Part shown: positions 1-7,222 of the stretch, piece after piece
Layout of the letters: the number at the start of each line of letters is the position of its first letter
How positions within the stretch are numbered: the stretch's first letter is position 1
Origin: Spirochaetaceae bacterium
GTDB taxonomy: Bacteria > Spirochaetota > Spirochaetia > Treponematales > Breznakiellaceae
Assembly (NCBI GenBank): GCA_031279965.1
Contig: JAITHM010000059.1
Location: 1-12,417 of the forward strand
Direction: 5' to 3'
DNA length: 12,417 bases
Notes under the pieces: generated by a model
Database searches by the model: none
Told to the model about the DNA's origin: nothing
What the model saw: the letters and a program-made list of their open reading frames with translations, nothing else
Position numbers and translations under genes: made by a program

Positions 1-123
1 CGTATCTTTATTGAAGGCTGGCAGTTTGACACGCCGCTTAAACAGATTCGTATGGATTTACCCGCGGACTCAAAATTACGGTTAAAAGATATTGCGATAG
101 TTAAGCCGCTTATCGTTGACTAA
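1..123 (+). CDS. C-terminal end of an unidentified protein (5' end outside window)
   Basis: Frame 1 is open from the first base to a TAA at 121-123 and gives 40 residues ending in KPLIVD. The residues are a normal mix of hydrophobic and charged amino acids with an alternating pattern (RIFIEGWQFD, IRMDL, LRLKDIAIV) that suits beta strands, so this is likely the last strand or two of a beta-rich domain. I do not recognise the family. It converges on polA, whose stop is about 120 bp away. That this frame is coding rests on its openness to the window edge and its clean stop, so confidence is moderate. Confidence 0.55.
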   Translation, partial: RIFIEGWQFDTPLKQIRMDLPADSKLRLKDIAIVKPLIVD

Positions 124-243
124 GCGCTCAGGCACACGAGAGCTTGTACCTCAAAATTGTGCGGTTTTAGACGCATGTCCGTCCAAAACATTTTGCTATA
201 TCCTTTCTGTACTATTGGTATGCAATCTGTCTCGGACAGCACA
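124..243. other. Convergent intergenic spacer with a small hairpin
   Basis: This lies between the ends of two converging genes. CTGTC at 227-231 and GACAG at 235-239 form a perfect 5-bp stem with a 3-base loop just downstream of the polA stop. No run of T follows on either strand, so I do not call it an intrinsic terminator. Nothing else is evident. Confidence 0.35.
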
Positions 244-3114
244 CTAGTGAAAGTCGCCCCAGCGTTTGCCAATTTCAACACAGACATGCAACGGCACAGA
301 AAGCTTGACGGTGTTTTCCATCGCGCTGCGCACAAGAGCGGCAATGGTGCAGGCGTCTTCTTCGGCACATTCAAGAATAAGTTCATCATGAACTTGGAGC
401 AGCATGCGCGGTTGTCTATTACTGTCAACTCCAGAAAATTCTGACAGAGCGTGGTCTACCTCTGTCATTGCCTTTTTAACGATGTCCGCAGCGGCACCCT
501 GAATTGGCGTATTGACGGCAATGCGTTCTGCGGCAGCTTTTTCTGTTTTGTTGGAAGAATTGATCGTTGGAATAGCCCGCCGGCGGCCAAAAAGTGTTGA
601 AACAGCGCCCTCCCGTTCTGCTTGCGCGGTAAGATTATCAACAAATGCACGTACGCCGGAATATGTTTTAAAATAAGCGTTAATAAACTCCGCGGCATCG
701 CGGCGGGAAATTTTAAGCTCTCCGGCAAGCCGGTACGCTCCCATCCCATACATAACGCCAAAATTAATCGTCTTGGCTATGCGCCGTTGGGCTGGAGTTA
801 TCGCATCTTCGTCAAGTCCGAATATGAGCGCGGCGGTGCGCGTGTGGACATCTTTTCCTTCGGTAAATGCGGCGATAAGATTTTTGTCCTGCGAAAGGTG
901 GGCAAGTATGACAAGCTCAATCTGGCTGTAATCCGCCGAAATCAATGTCCAGCCTTCTTCTGCAATGAAAGCTTCACGGATGCGCCGCCCGGCTTCGGCC
1001 CGGACAGGAATATTTTGCAAATTAGGATCCCGGCTCGAAAGCCGCCCGGTTGCCGTACCTGTCTGCACAAAATGGGTATGAACGCGGCCTTTACTATCCG
1101 TCATTGAAGCAAGCGTATCAACATAAGTCGATTTAAGTTTGGCAAGCGAACGGTGCTGCAAAATAAGTTCGGGGAGCTGATCTTCACGAGCAAGCTCTTC
1201 CAGAACAGCGACATCAGTTGACCATCCTGTTTTCGTTTTTTTCACCGGTTTAAGCTTACGTTCAACAAAAAGCACTTCCTGGAGTTGTTTAGGCGATGCA
1301 AGATTGAATTCATGCCCGGCAAGCTGCCAGGTTTCTATTTCAATGGTTTTAAGTTCGGCGGCAAGTTCTACGCTGTAGGTTTTAAGCGACTGTGGCTCAA
1401 TTTTGATGCCGGCACCTTCCATCTCGGCAAGAATCGGTACAAGCAGCATTTCAATTTCGGTAAAAAGATGCATCGAACCAAGCTGAACCAGCCGGTCTTT
1501 AAGTAGTGTGTACATCCTCATGCACAGGTCAGCATCCTCGGCTGAGTAGCGGCAGGCTAAATCGAGTGGTACATCGGCAAAATTTTTACCTTTAGGTACA
1601 ACCGTGTTATAGGTAAGTGCCGTATATTCAAGATAGGAAAAGGCAAGTGAATCAAGCGAAAACCCGGAACGATCGCTGTCACACATCCACGCACCCACCA
1701 TAGTATCGAAAATTCCTGCCTTCCAGCGGGGAATCCCCCACGCGCGTGATACGGTATAGTCATATTTTGCGTTGTGGGCAACAATGGTCATCTTGCTGTT
1801 GGCAAGCAGCGGCGCAAGAAGGGCGCGCACTTCATAAGGGGAAAGGCAGTCCTCTTCGCCGCCATGCCGGGCGAGCGGCACATAAAATGCCTCTTTCGGC
1901 TTAAGTGCAAAGGACAGCCCGACAGGATTGGCGTGCCATGCATCCAGCGAGTCTGTTTCAAAATCGAGCGCTATAATGCCCTGTTTAACAGCTTGAGCAA
2001 AATAGCTGTTGAGTTCATCAAGATTCAGGATGACGCGATAAACGCCCTGCCCGAGCAATTCGGGGGATGATGCCGGACGAAATTCGGGAATGGGCGCTTT
2101 CCCTGCTGCTATTTCGGCATTTACCGGAGCTAATTGCGTGTCGCTGGAGCTAAAAAGCGCTTCATATTCGCTTAAAGCAGTCTTTTCTGCATCATTTGCG
2201 GATTCCATCAATTGACGGGCGATGCTGGGAATGCCTTCTTCCAGCAAAAAATGGGCACCTGCGGCGCGATTCAGACAAGAAAGCGAAAATTCATCAAGAT
2301 TGGGAATATCTAACGGAACATCGGTAACGAGTGTGATGAGTTCACGGGATAAATAAGCATTTTCTTTACCTAATACAAGTTTTTTTGCCTGATTTGGAGA
2401 AATTTGCGCGATATTTTCGTAAATCGCATCCAAAGTGCCAAAACGGTGGATCAAATCGACCGCGGTTTTTGTACCAACGCCTTTGACACCCGGAATATTA
2501 TCTGACGCATCGCCTGTAAGCGAAAGTAAATCAAGAATTTGCTCCGGCAAAACGCCCCATTCCGCTTTAACTTCAGCGGGGCCAATCCGTTCAAGATTCG
2601 TCATCTGCGTGCCCTTCGCCTGACGAAGTTCGTAAACACCTTCGCCGACAAGCTGGAGCAGATCTTTATCCGATGATAAAATAAAACAGCCGCGGCCTTC
2701 TGCCCGGCATCGTGTAACAAGCGTTGCAATAATATCATCAGCTTCATAGCCGTTCAGGCGAAGCGCGGCAATCCCTAACGCAGAAAGCAACGCTTCTACC
2801 TTGGGAACCTGAGCATGAAGATCCTGGGGGGCTTTTTGCCGGGTAGCTTTGTAGGGCGGATACCGTTCATGCCGGAATGTCGGCGCACGAGAATCAAATA
2901 TCGCAGCAAGCCGAATTTTCTGTTGCACGGCTTCCTTCATATCGAGAATAGACATGAGCGTCTTGGAAAAGCCAAAAAGGGCAGAAATATTTTCATTTTT
3001 ACCATTACGAAGCGGACGGGAGATGAACGCAAAATACGAACGGTAGATAAGCGCGTAAGAGTCGATTAGGTAGAGTGGGGGCAGCGCCCCGGAAGATTGT
3101 TGGGCACCATTCAT
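244..3114 (-). CDS. polA: DNA polymerase I with 5'-nuclease and 3'-5' proofreading domains
   Basis: Family A DNA polymerase of 956 residues; it fills gaps and removes primers in repair and lagging-strand synthesis. Residues 12-300 are the 5'-nuclease domain (LYLIDSYALIYRSYFAF, GYEADD, SSDKDLLQL, GDASDNIPGVKGVGTKTA). The 3'-5' exonuclease domain keeps its acidic residues: D384 and E386 (DFET), N448/D452 (HNAKYD) and Y523/D527 (YSAED), so proofreading should be active, unlike in Taq-type enzymes. The polymerase domain has motif A with D728 (DYSQIE), motif B with R777, K781, F785 and Y789 (KTINFGVMYG), and motif C VHDE at 908-911. F785 matches the Phe that discriminates against dideoxynucleotides. 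The ATG at 3114 overlaps the upstream gene's TGA (ATGA), which suggests translational coupling. Length and motifs are typical; identification is secure. Confidence 0.98.
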   Translation of the reverse strand: MNGAQQSSGALPPLYLIDSYALIYRSYFAFISRPLRNGKNENISALFGFSKTLMSILDMKEAVQQKIRLAAIFDSRAPTFRHERYPPYKATRQKAPQDLHAQVPKVEALLSALGIAALRLNGYEADDIIATLVTRCRAEGRGCFILSSDKDLLQLVGEGVYELRQAKGTQMTNLERIGPAEVKAEWGVLPEQILDLLSLTGDASDNIPGVKGVGTKTAVDLIHRFGTLDAIYENIAQISPNQAKKLVLGKENAYLSRELITLVTDVPLDIPNLDEFSLSCLNRAAGAHFLLEEGIPSIARQLMESANDAEKTALSEYEALFSSSDTQLAPVNAEIAAGKAPIPEFRPASSPELLGQGVYRVILNLDELNSYFAQAVKQGIIALDFETDSLDAWHANPVGLSFALKPKEAFYVPLARHGGEEDCLSPYEVRALLAPLLANSKMTIVAHNAKYDYTVSRAWGIPRWKAGIFDTMVGAWMCDSDRSGFSLDSLAFSYLEYTALTYNTVVPKGKNFADVPLDLACRYSAEDADLCMRMYTLLKDRLVQLGSMHLFTEIEMLLVPILAEMEGAGIKIEPQSLKTYSVELAAELKTIEIETWQLAGHEFNLASPKQLQEVLFVERKLKPVKKTKTGWSTDVAVLEELAREDQLPELILQHRSLAKLKSTYVDTLASMTDSKGRVHTHFVQTGTATGRLSSRDPNLQNIPVRAEAGRRIREAFIAEEGWTLISADYSQIELVILAHLSQDKNLIAAFTEGKDVHTRTAALIFGLDEDAITPAQRRIAKTINFGVMYGMGAYRLAGELKISRRDAAEFINAYFKTYSGVRAFVDNLTAQAEREGAVSTLFGRRRAIPTINSSNKTEKAAAERIAVNTPIQGAAADIVKKAMTEVDHALSEFSGVDSNRQPRMLLQVHDELILECAEEDACTIAALVRSAMENTVKLSVPLHVCVEIGKRWGDFH

Positions 3115-3605
3115 CCTTTTATATCCAGCAAGGTTGCCTGTGTGTTTTCAGCATGAAGTGTTCTTGCCCTACGCTGGAAAGGATTTGCTCTGAGTGTTTT
3201 AAGCTCTCCCCTGAGGGTTGCCATACGTTTTTGCAATAATTCTTTATTTTCGTTGGCCCGCCGTGCCGCCTCAAGCCGCAGTTTGTCGAGCGCCGCGTTC
3301 AATTCCGGCACTTCTGGCGTATCAACACCAGCCCACGCGGATTCGTAAAGCGTCTTCATCGGTTCAATGCTTTTTTGGATTGAAAAAATATCAGCTATGA
3401 TTTTTTCTTCAAGTTCAACATGAGCGCTCAGTTCGTCAACAGACCCGCGTTCAATGACTTTTTTTTGAATATCCAGGCTGTTAAGGTAGGAATGGAAACG
3501 GTCACGCTGTTCAGCAAGCAGTTGACGGAAGCGTTTAAGTATGGCTACGCGCCGGGCGACCTCTTCTTCGGTAAGCACATCAAAAATAGTGGGAGTAAAC
3601 GGCAT
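3111..3605 (-). CDS. Probable FlgN-type flagellar export chaperone
   Basis: A protein of 164 residues, almost entirely helical and highly charged, with heptad-like stretches (ILKRFRQLLAEQRDRFHSYL, LEEKIIADIFSIQKSIEPM, NKELLQKRMATLRGELKTL). Sequence and context fit the FlgN family, which holds hook-filament junction proteins soluble before export. It sits directly after fliS, the filament-subunit chaperone. I chose ATG at 3605 over TTG at 3611 (which overlaps the fliS TGA) because the GCAGG ribosome-binding site ends 6 bases before the ATG but abuts the TTG. The 3' end overlaps polA by 4 bases. FlgN-family proteins diverge strongly, so another coiled-coil flagellar accessory protein such as a FliT-like chaperone is possible. 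No catalytic motif is seen. Confidence 0.6.
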   Translation of the reverse strand: MPFTPTIFDVLTEEEVARRVAILKRFRQLLAEQRDRFHSYLNSLDIQKKVIERGSVDELSAHVELEEKIIADIFSIQKSIEPMKTLYESAWAGVDTPEVPELNAALDKLRLEAARRANENKELLQKRMATLRGELKTLRANPFQRRARTLHAENTQATLLDIKG

Positions 3606-3607
3606 AA

Positions 3608-4054
3608 TCAACCTGCCAAACTAACGCCTGCTGGTGCGGCAGTGCGCTCATCAGCAGCAGTTTTCGCAATGACTTCGACCCAAGCACCGCGCAAATCATA
3701 AATCATCTGCCGGACAGCAGAAATCCGCGCAGAATCACGCGACATGTTTGCTTCCAGCAATTCCTTATTGAACCACGTATACAGCGAAAAAAGATTTTTT
3801 GCAATCTCGCCTCCCTGTGTAAAATCCAGCGAAACCATCAGTTCGGTAACAATTTCTTGCGCTTTAAGTACCGATTTACTGATTTTTTCGATGCGAGACA
3901 GATCCCGCTTTGCCCCAGCATTTGCATTTAACAGTTCAAGCGCATGGTCAAGGTTTTTTACCGCCCCATCATACAACATGATGATAAGCTGCCCCTGTCC
4001 CGCCGTTTTTATTCGTGTTTGCCGGTAAGCGGCAAGCGCGTTTGAATATGCCAT
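3608..4054 (-). CDS. fliS: Flagellin export chaperone FliS
   Basis: A protein of 148 residues with the FliS pattern: an N-terminal tyrosine-rich segment (MAYSNALAAYRQTRIKTA), then GQLIIMLYDGAVKNLDHA and further amphipathic helices (LMVSLDFTQGGEIAKNLFSLY). FliS binds the flagellin C-terminus and keeps subunits unfolded until type III export. The start is set at ATG 4054: GGGAGG lies 6 bases upstream of it, whereas an in-frame ATG at 4060 directly touches that site and would add only two residues. The length suits the family. It is the first gene of the minus-strand cluster fliS - flgN-like - polA, with candidate promoters just upstream at 4101-4148. In spirochaetes flagella are periplasmic, so the client would be the FlaB core filament subunits (family knowledge). 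Confidence 0.93.
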   Translation of the reverse strand: MAYSNALAAYRQTRIKTAGQGQLIIMLYDGAVKNLDHALELLNANAGAKRDLSRIEKISKSVLKAQEIVTELMVSLDFTQGGEIAKNLFSLYTWFNKELLEANMSRDSARISAVRQMIYDLRGAWVEVIAKTAADERTAAPAGVSLAG

Positions 4055-4100
4055 ACACATCCTCCCTCGATGATTCTTCCGGCTAAGCCGGTCAGATACA

Positions 4101-4108
4101 TTCTCGGC
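4101..4108 (-). promoter_or_regulatory. Possible sigma28 (FliA) -10 element upstream of fliS
   Basis: The minus strand reads GCCGAGAA here, seven of eight matches to the flagellar sigma28 -10 consensus GCCGATAA, and would start transcription about 35 bases before fliS. The matching -35 (TAAA at a 15-base spacing) is poor: TTAT is found. It is mentioned because fliS and flgN are flagellar genes. Confidence 0.3.
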
Positions 4109-4120
4109 ATGTTGTGGTAA

Positions 4121-4148
4121 AGTATAAAGAGTTATTTAAAAAAAACAA
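4121..4148 (-). promoter_or_regulatory. Candidate sigma70-type promoter for fliS-flgN-polA
   Basis: On the minus strand, TTGTTT (4148-4143), a 16-base spacer and TATACT (4126-4121) form a reasonable housekeeping promoter about 60 bases upstream of the fliS ribosome-binding site. The stretch is very A/T-rich. It competes with the sigma28-like element at 4101-4108 as the source of fliS transcripts; both could work. An AT-rich spacer can give such matches by chance. Confidence 0.45.
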
Positions 4149-4310
4149 GCGGCAGGCGGGCACGTTCGAAGAGCTTGCCGCAATTCGCTGAATTTGAGCC
4201 TGTCCGCAAACAGACTCTGCACCCGCCCCTCACCGTGGGCAACAATTGGGTAACGGCACGGTGATTAACTTGGATCAGCAACAATAACTAAGCCGGCTCC
4301 GCTTCACCAA
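4149..4310. other. Gene-free block with two strong stem-loops (possible small RNA)
   Basis: The whole gap between fliS and the immunophilin gene is about 320 bp, and I see no plausible reading frame in it. It contains GCGGCAGGC (4149-4157) pairing with GCTTGCCGC (4173-4181): 9 bp with one G-U and a 15-base loop. A second stem is TCACCGTG (4230-4237) with CACGGTGA (4257-4264): 8 perfect bp and a 19-base loop. GGCGGG at 4154-4159 could alternatively pair with CCCGCC in 4220-4230. A terminator hairpin follows on the plus side at 4314-4344. This could be a plus-strand non-coding RNA or a regulatory block, but it matches no RNA family I know: not tmRNA, SRP RNA, RNase P RNA or 6S RNA. Confidence 0.4.
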
Positions 4311-4313
4311 AAC

Positions 4314-4344
4314 AAAAAGAGCGTCCTTCGGGACGCTCTTTTTT
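4314..4344. terminator. Bidirectional rho-independent terminator
   Basis: GAGCGTCC (4319-4326) pairs with GGACGCTC (4331-4338) across a stable TTCG tetraloop, extended by five A-T pairs. The stem is followed by six T on the plus strand and five T on the minus strand, so it can stop transcription both ways. It lies about 35 bases after the immunophilin stop codon and would end that transcript; on the plus strand it could end any RNA made from 4149 onward. Confidence 0.9.
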
Positions 4345-4378
4345 ATTCCGCGCCATTCCCGCAGGAACGCCGTTCAGG

Positions 4379-5428
4379 CTATTTTACGCCAAGAAGTTCT
4401 AATTGAAAAACAAGAAAGCTGTTGGGAGGTATTACCCCGCCTGCGCCGCGCTCGCCATAGGCAAGTTCTGGCGGGAGCACCACCGTACGGCGCTCGCCCG
4501 GACGCATATCCAGAACAGATTCTTCCCAGCCTGGTATTACCATATTTTGTCCGGCAACAAACTCAAACGGCCCACGGCCTTCTGAGGAATCAATTTGTTC
4601 ACCAGAAAGAAGCGTCAGTGTATAGTTTACAGAAAAGGTTCCTTGCGTATGTTTTGCGCCGCTGCCCTCTTTGGTTATTTCGTAATATATTCCGTTGTCC
4701 GTCTTCTTCATCGCGGGAAATTTTTGTTCAATAAGTTTAATGCTCGCGTCACGGCCGGCAGTTTTTTTCTCTTGTTCAAAGGCAAGAGAGTCACTCAGCA
4801 GGGCATCAAACCGCTCTTGATTGGCAATAAAAGCTTTTGCCGCCGCTCCATTACGAATAATTTTTATCGACTTGATTTTCTCCCCGCGCTTCATCGAATT
4901 AACGACATCCTGTCCTTTGACCACATGGCCAAATACCGTATGCCTGCCGTTCAGGTGCGGCGTTGCAACAATCGTGATAAAAAATTGGCTGCCGTTGGTG
5001 CCGGGGCCCGCGTTTGCCATGGAAAGAATACCTGGGCCATCGTGGGTCAGCGAAGGATCAAACTCATCGGGAAAGCGATACCCCGGGCCGCCTGCGCCAG
5101 TTCCTTCTGGATCGCCGCCCTGAATCATAAAATCGCTCTCGTCGCCATTTGCGCGGGAAATAACTCTGTGAAAGGTTAACCCGTCATAAAAAGGCTTTCC
5201 CTTTGCCGCATCCATCGTACCTTCTGCCAGTGCAACAAAATTAGTTACGGTAAGCGGTGTTTTTTCATACTCCAGCTGAACAACAATCGTACCGTGGTCT
5301 GTGTTAATTTGTGCAAACAATCCGTCACCCAATTTGTCCTCCTGCTTGCAGCCAATGGCATACAGCAAAACCGGCATTATCAGTGTCCCAAAGACAAAAT
5401 ACCGTCTTTTATTTGTGTGTTTTTTCAT
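4379..5428 (-). CDS. Lipoprotein dual immunophilin: cyclophilin domain fused to FKBP domain
   Basis: A 349-residue protein with two different peptidyl-prolyl isomerase folds. The N-terminus has a basic start, a hydrophobic stretch and Cys27 (YAIGC), a relaxed spirochaetal lipobox, so it is probably lipid-anchored outside the inner membrane. Residues 36-195 are a cyclophilin: FHRVI with catalytic R88, MIQGGDPEGTGAGGPGY, ANAGPGTNGSQFFIT and HLNGRHTVFGHV. His159 stands where human CypA has Trp121. Residues 196-250 are a charged linker. Residues 251-349 are an FKBP domain: VNYTLTLLSGEQIDSS, PFEF, MVIPGWEESVLDMRPGERR, LAYGERGAGGVIPPNS and a closing VFQLELL. Both active sites look intact. Its likely role is folding of exported proteins. 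No strong ribosome-binding site precedes the ATG. Fusions in this order are known but uncommon. Confidence 0.93.
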   Translation of the reverse strand: MKKHTNKRRYFVFGTLIMPVLLYAIGCKQEDKLGDGLFAQINTDHGTIVVQLEYEKTPLTVTNFVALAEGTMDAAKGKPFYDGLTFHRVISRANGDESDFMIQGGDPEGTGAGGPGYRFPDEFDPSLTHDGPGILSMANAGPGTNGSQFFITIVATPHLNGRHTVFGHVVKGQDVVNSMKRGEKIKSIKIIRNGAAAKAFIANQERFDALLSDSLAFEQEKKTAGRDASIKLIEQKFPAMKKTDNGIYYEITKEGSGAKHTQGTFSVNYTLTLLSGEQIDSSEGRGPFEFVAGQNMVIPGWEESVLDMRPGERRTVVLPPELAYGERGAGGVIPPNSFLVFQLELLGVK

Positions 5429-5437
5429 ACACCACCA

Positions 5438-5466
5438 TTCTTAATAGACCTTTCAATCTCTGTCAA
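5438..5466 (-). promoter_or_regulatory. Candidate promoter for the immunophilin gene
   Basis: The minus strand has a perfect TTGACA (5466-5461), then 17 bases and a poor -10, TAAGAA (5443-5438). Transcription would begin about 3 bases before the ATG at 5428, giving an almost leaderless message, consistent with the lack of a good ribosome-binding site. The weak -10 keeps confidence low. Confidence 0.35.
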
Positions 5467-5536
5467 GATACCGATATTTGGCCGCATCTGCCAGCCATAA
5501 GCCTGACAGGCGCGGCCTCGTCCTAACCCGCAAGTT

Positions 5537-5557
5537 GAAAACCAGTTTAAGACCGGC
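5537..5557 (-). terminator. Weak intrinsic terminator after the glycosyltransferase gene
   Basis: On the minus strand GCCGGT (5557-5552) can pair with ACTGGT (5546-5541) across a 5-base loop, and T-rich sequence follows. Two of the six pairs are G-U, so it may act only as an attenuator and let some transcription continue toward the immunophilin gene 134 bp further on. Confidence 0.3.
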
Positions 5558-5562
5558 CCGCT

Positions 5563-7149
5563 TCAATCCCCTGCACGGGCGTAATAAAAACGGTAAAGCG
5601 TCCAGACAACCTTGGGCTCATTTTCCAGAACCCGTTCTATAACAGTCCATAAATCCTTTTGTTCATGCCGGTACAGCATCTCAACCTGATAGGGACCGTA
5701 TGGGGGGGGGGGGGGGGGGGGCAGGGAAACAGTATTAACAACACTGACCGGCCAAAAGAATTCCTGTTTCCCTTCCGCATCGCGTAATACTTCATCCAGG
5801 GAAGCGCACTTGGTGATCTCTATGCCTTCGGGCTGATAAAAAACAACCTTAAGACCTCTTATTGTTTCGTAGGGATCGTCGCCCACCGCATACACATGCA
5901 AGGGCGCGGCGGTATGACGGTAGATATAGCGGTCAAGGAACAATGAAGGCTGTTCGTTCTTGGTACTGTACAGTACTAAGAAAAACAAATTAAAGGCGTA
6001 TAAAAATTTCGCCGGCAGGGAACCGCGCAATTTCCAGAGTTTTGTAAAGAAAGCGTCATTTTCCCCTTTTGGCGCAATGGCGTACACAACCATAAAAAGG
6101 GCGGGAATGGTCAGATTCAGCAGGAAACGTAGTTCCTTATGCCCGATGAGGGAGTGAACCAGAAAAAACGCCAGAATACCCCAGGTAAAGGGGTGTTTTT
6201 TAAAGCGCCACATTCCCACGGCGGCCCCCAGGGTCAAGAGCGCGGGGAAGAGGGGACGCTTCACTATGAGCAGGAAGTAGCCCCAAACCGGCATAGTACC
6301 GAAGCGGGCCGCCTTGTGCTGAAAGATATTCTGATCGAGATAATTCCACGGGACAATAGTAAACCTGCCGTATCCCCATGAATCAAGAAAAGTACAGCCT
6401 GCAACAGGCAATAGTATGCCGCACACAATCAGCAGGATTTTCCCGAAACCGGTTTTTTTATCCCTGATTGAAACAAAGAACATCCAGAACAGAAAACCCG
6501 CGATAAGGAACGCGATCTGATACCGGAATTCAAAGGCAAGCCCCCAGAGTATTCCGGTAACAAAGCATACTGCTCCGGAGTACTCGCGCTCGTAAAACGA
6601 AGTTTCCTGTTTTTGGACACTGCGGCTTCCCAGGATGAGCAGGGCAAATCCTATCATGCAAAAGGAAGTAGAAAGCGATTCCGAGGAAGTCCGCACCATA
6701 TAATAGGGCAGGAAACAAAACAGGGCGAGCAGGCGAACCACGGCTTTTCTTTGCGACTGTTCGTGAAACATCCGGTAAGCGCAAAACATCATGGCGCTTA
6801 TAGACAGCCAGGCAAAAAAAGCGGAGAACAGGCGGAAAATCAGCGCGAGGATAAAGGGATCGGCGATGCCCAGCAGAGCGGCTGTTTTTACGATGACAAC
6901 ATAGTAGGCCGGCTGTAGCCAGGGGCGCATCTGAGACCTGAATTCCCAGGCCAAATCAGAGGCCGCGGTCTTTCCCAATTTATAAGAGGCAAATTCAATG
7001 GTCTGAAAGTGTTCATCTGGATGATAATAACCAACGCTGAGAAAAGCGGTAACAGCCAAAATCAGGGCCAGCACAATGCTGTATGTCCGGACAAAAACAA
7101 CCCAAGACGTATCGTCAAGGCCGGCGTTGCGCCGAAAGACTTCTTTCAT
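5563..7149 (-). CDS. GT22-like polytopic mannosyltransferase-type membrane protein with a homopolymeric C tract
   Basis: A 528-residue protein with roughly ten hydrophobic segments between residues 20 and 400. It carries hallmarks of the GT22 (Alg9 / PIG-B / GPI-mannosyltransferase) GT-C fold: HPDEHFQTIEFA at 43-54 in the first extracytoplasmic loop with the acidic pair D45/E46, WEFRSQMRPW at 68-77, and GHKELRF at 336-342, matching the eukaryotic HKEERF motif. Such enzymes use a lipid-linked sugar donor on the outer face of the membrane; donor and acceptor here are unknown. The C-terminal 120 residues look soluble. Codons 477-483 are seven prolines encoded by a run of 20 C followed by A. One base more or less would truncate the last 45 residues, which suggests phase variation. 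The ATG has no ribosome-binding site and a -10 element ends 6 bases before it. Confidence 0.85.
   Translation of the reverse strand: MKEVFRRNAGLDDTSWVVFVRTYSIVLALILAVTAFLSVGYYHPDEHFQTIEFASYKLGKTAASDLAWEFRSQMRPWLQPAYYVVIVKTAALLGIADPFILALIFRLFSAFFAWLSISAMMFCAYRMFHEQSQRKAVVRLLALFCFLPYYMVRTSSESLSTSFCMIGFALLILGSRSVQKQETSFYEREYSGAVCFVTGILWGLAFEFRYQIAFLIAGFLFWMFFVSIRDKKTGFGKILLIVCGILLPVAGCTFLDSWGYGRFTIVPWNYLDQNIFQHKAARFGTMPVWGYFLLIVKRPLFPALLTLGAAVGMWRFKKHPFTWGILAFFLVHSLIGHKELRFLLNLTIPALFMVVYAIAPKGENDAFFTKLWKLRGSLPAKFLYAFNLFFLVLYSTKNEQPSLFLDRYIYRHTAAPLHVYAVGDDPYETIRGLKVVFYQPEGIEITKCASLDEVLRDAEGKQEFFWPVSVVNTVSLPPPPPPPYGPYQVEMLYRHEQKDLWTVIERVLENEPKVVWTLYRFYYARAGD
5702..5721. repeat. Homopolymer of 20 G (20 C on the coding strand) inside the glycosyltransferase gene
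   Basis: The run is uninterrupted, bounded by T at 5701 and C at 5722. At this length slipped-strand mispairing is expected during replication. In the present phase it encodes Pro477-483. With 21 C the frame continues as IRSLSG and then stops; with 19 C it reads about 20 foreign residues and stops. Only lengths congruent with 20 modulo 3 keep the native C-terminus. The polyproline run may also require EF-P for efficient translation. Confidence 0.95.
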
Positions 7150-7155
7150 GTAGGC

Positions 7156-7184
7156 ATATTAGCACTACAAAACCGGGGATTCAA
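7156..7184 (-). promoter_or_regulatory. Candidate promoter for the glycosyltransferase gene
   Basis: Minus strand: TTGAAT (7184-7179), a 17-base spacer and TAATAT (7161-7156). The expected start of transcription falls at or next to the ATG at 7149, implying a leaderless transcript; no ribosome-binding site is visible between. Its -35 lies close to the divergent plus-strand promoter at 7193-7222. Confidence 0.35.
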
Positions 7185-7192
7185 GGGGGCTG

Positions 7193-7222
7193 TTGACAAG
7201 TACGGCTTTACCATTCTATAAT
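7193..7222 (+). promoter_or_regulatory. Consensus sigma70 promoter
   Basis: TTGACA (7193-7198) and TATAAT (7217-7222) are both perfect, separated by 18 bases. Transcription would begin near 7229 and run into the disrupted gene at 7345. It is the best promoter match in the window. Confidence 0.75.

Noticed and set aside
622..1107. A 161-codon plus-strand frame opposite polA
   Set aside because: It is the shadow of the polymerase domain; no independent evidence for coding.
4149..4181. A tRNA suggested by a GTTCGAA T-loop-like motif
   Set aside because: No 5-bp T stem surrounds the motif and no acceptor, D or anticodon arms can be formed nearby.
4595..5179. A 194-codon plus-strand frame opposite the immunophilin gene
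   Set aside because: The opposite strand encodes two clear isomerase domains over the same bases; this product is rich in Arg, Cys and Phe without any known pattern.
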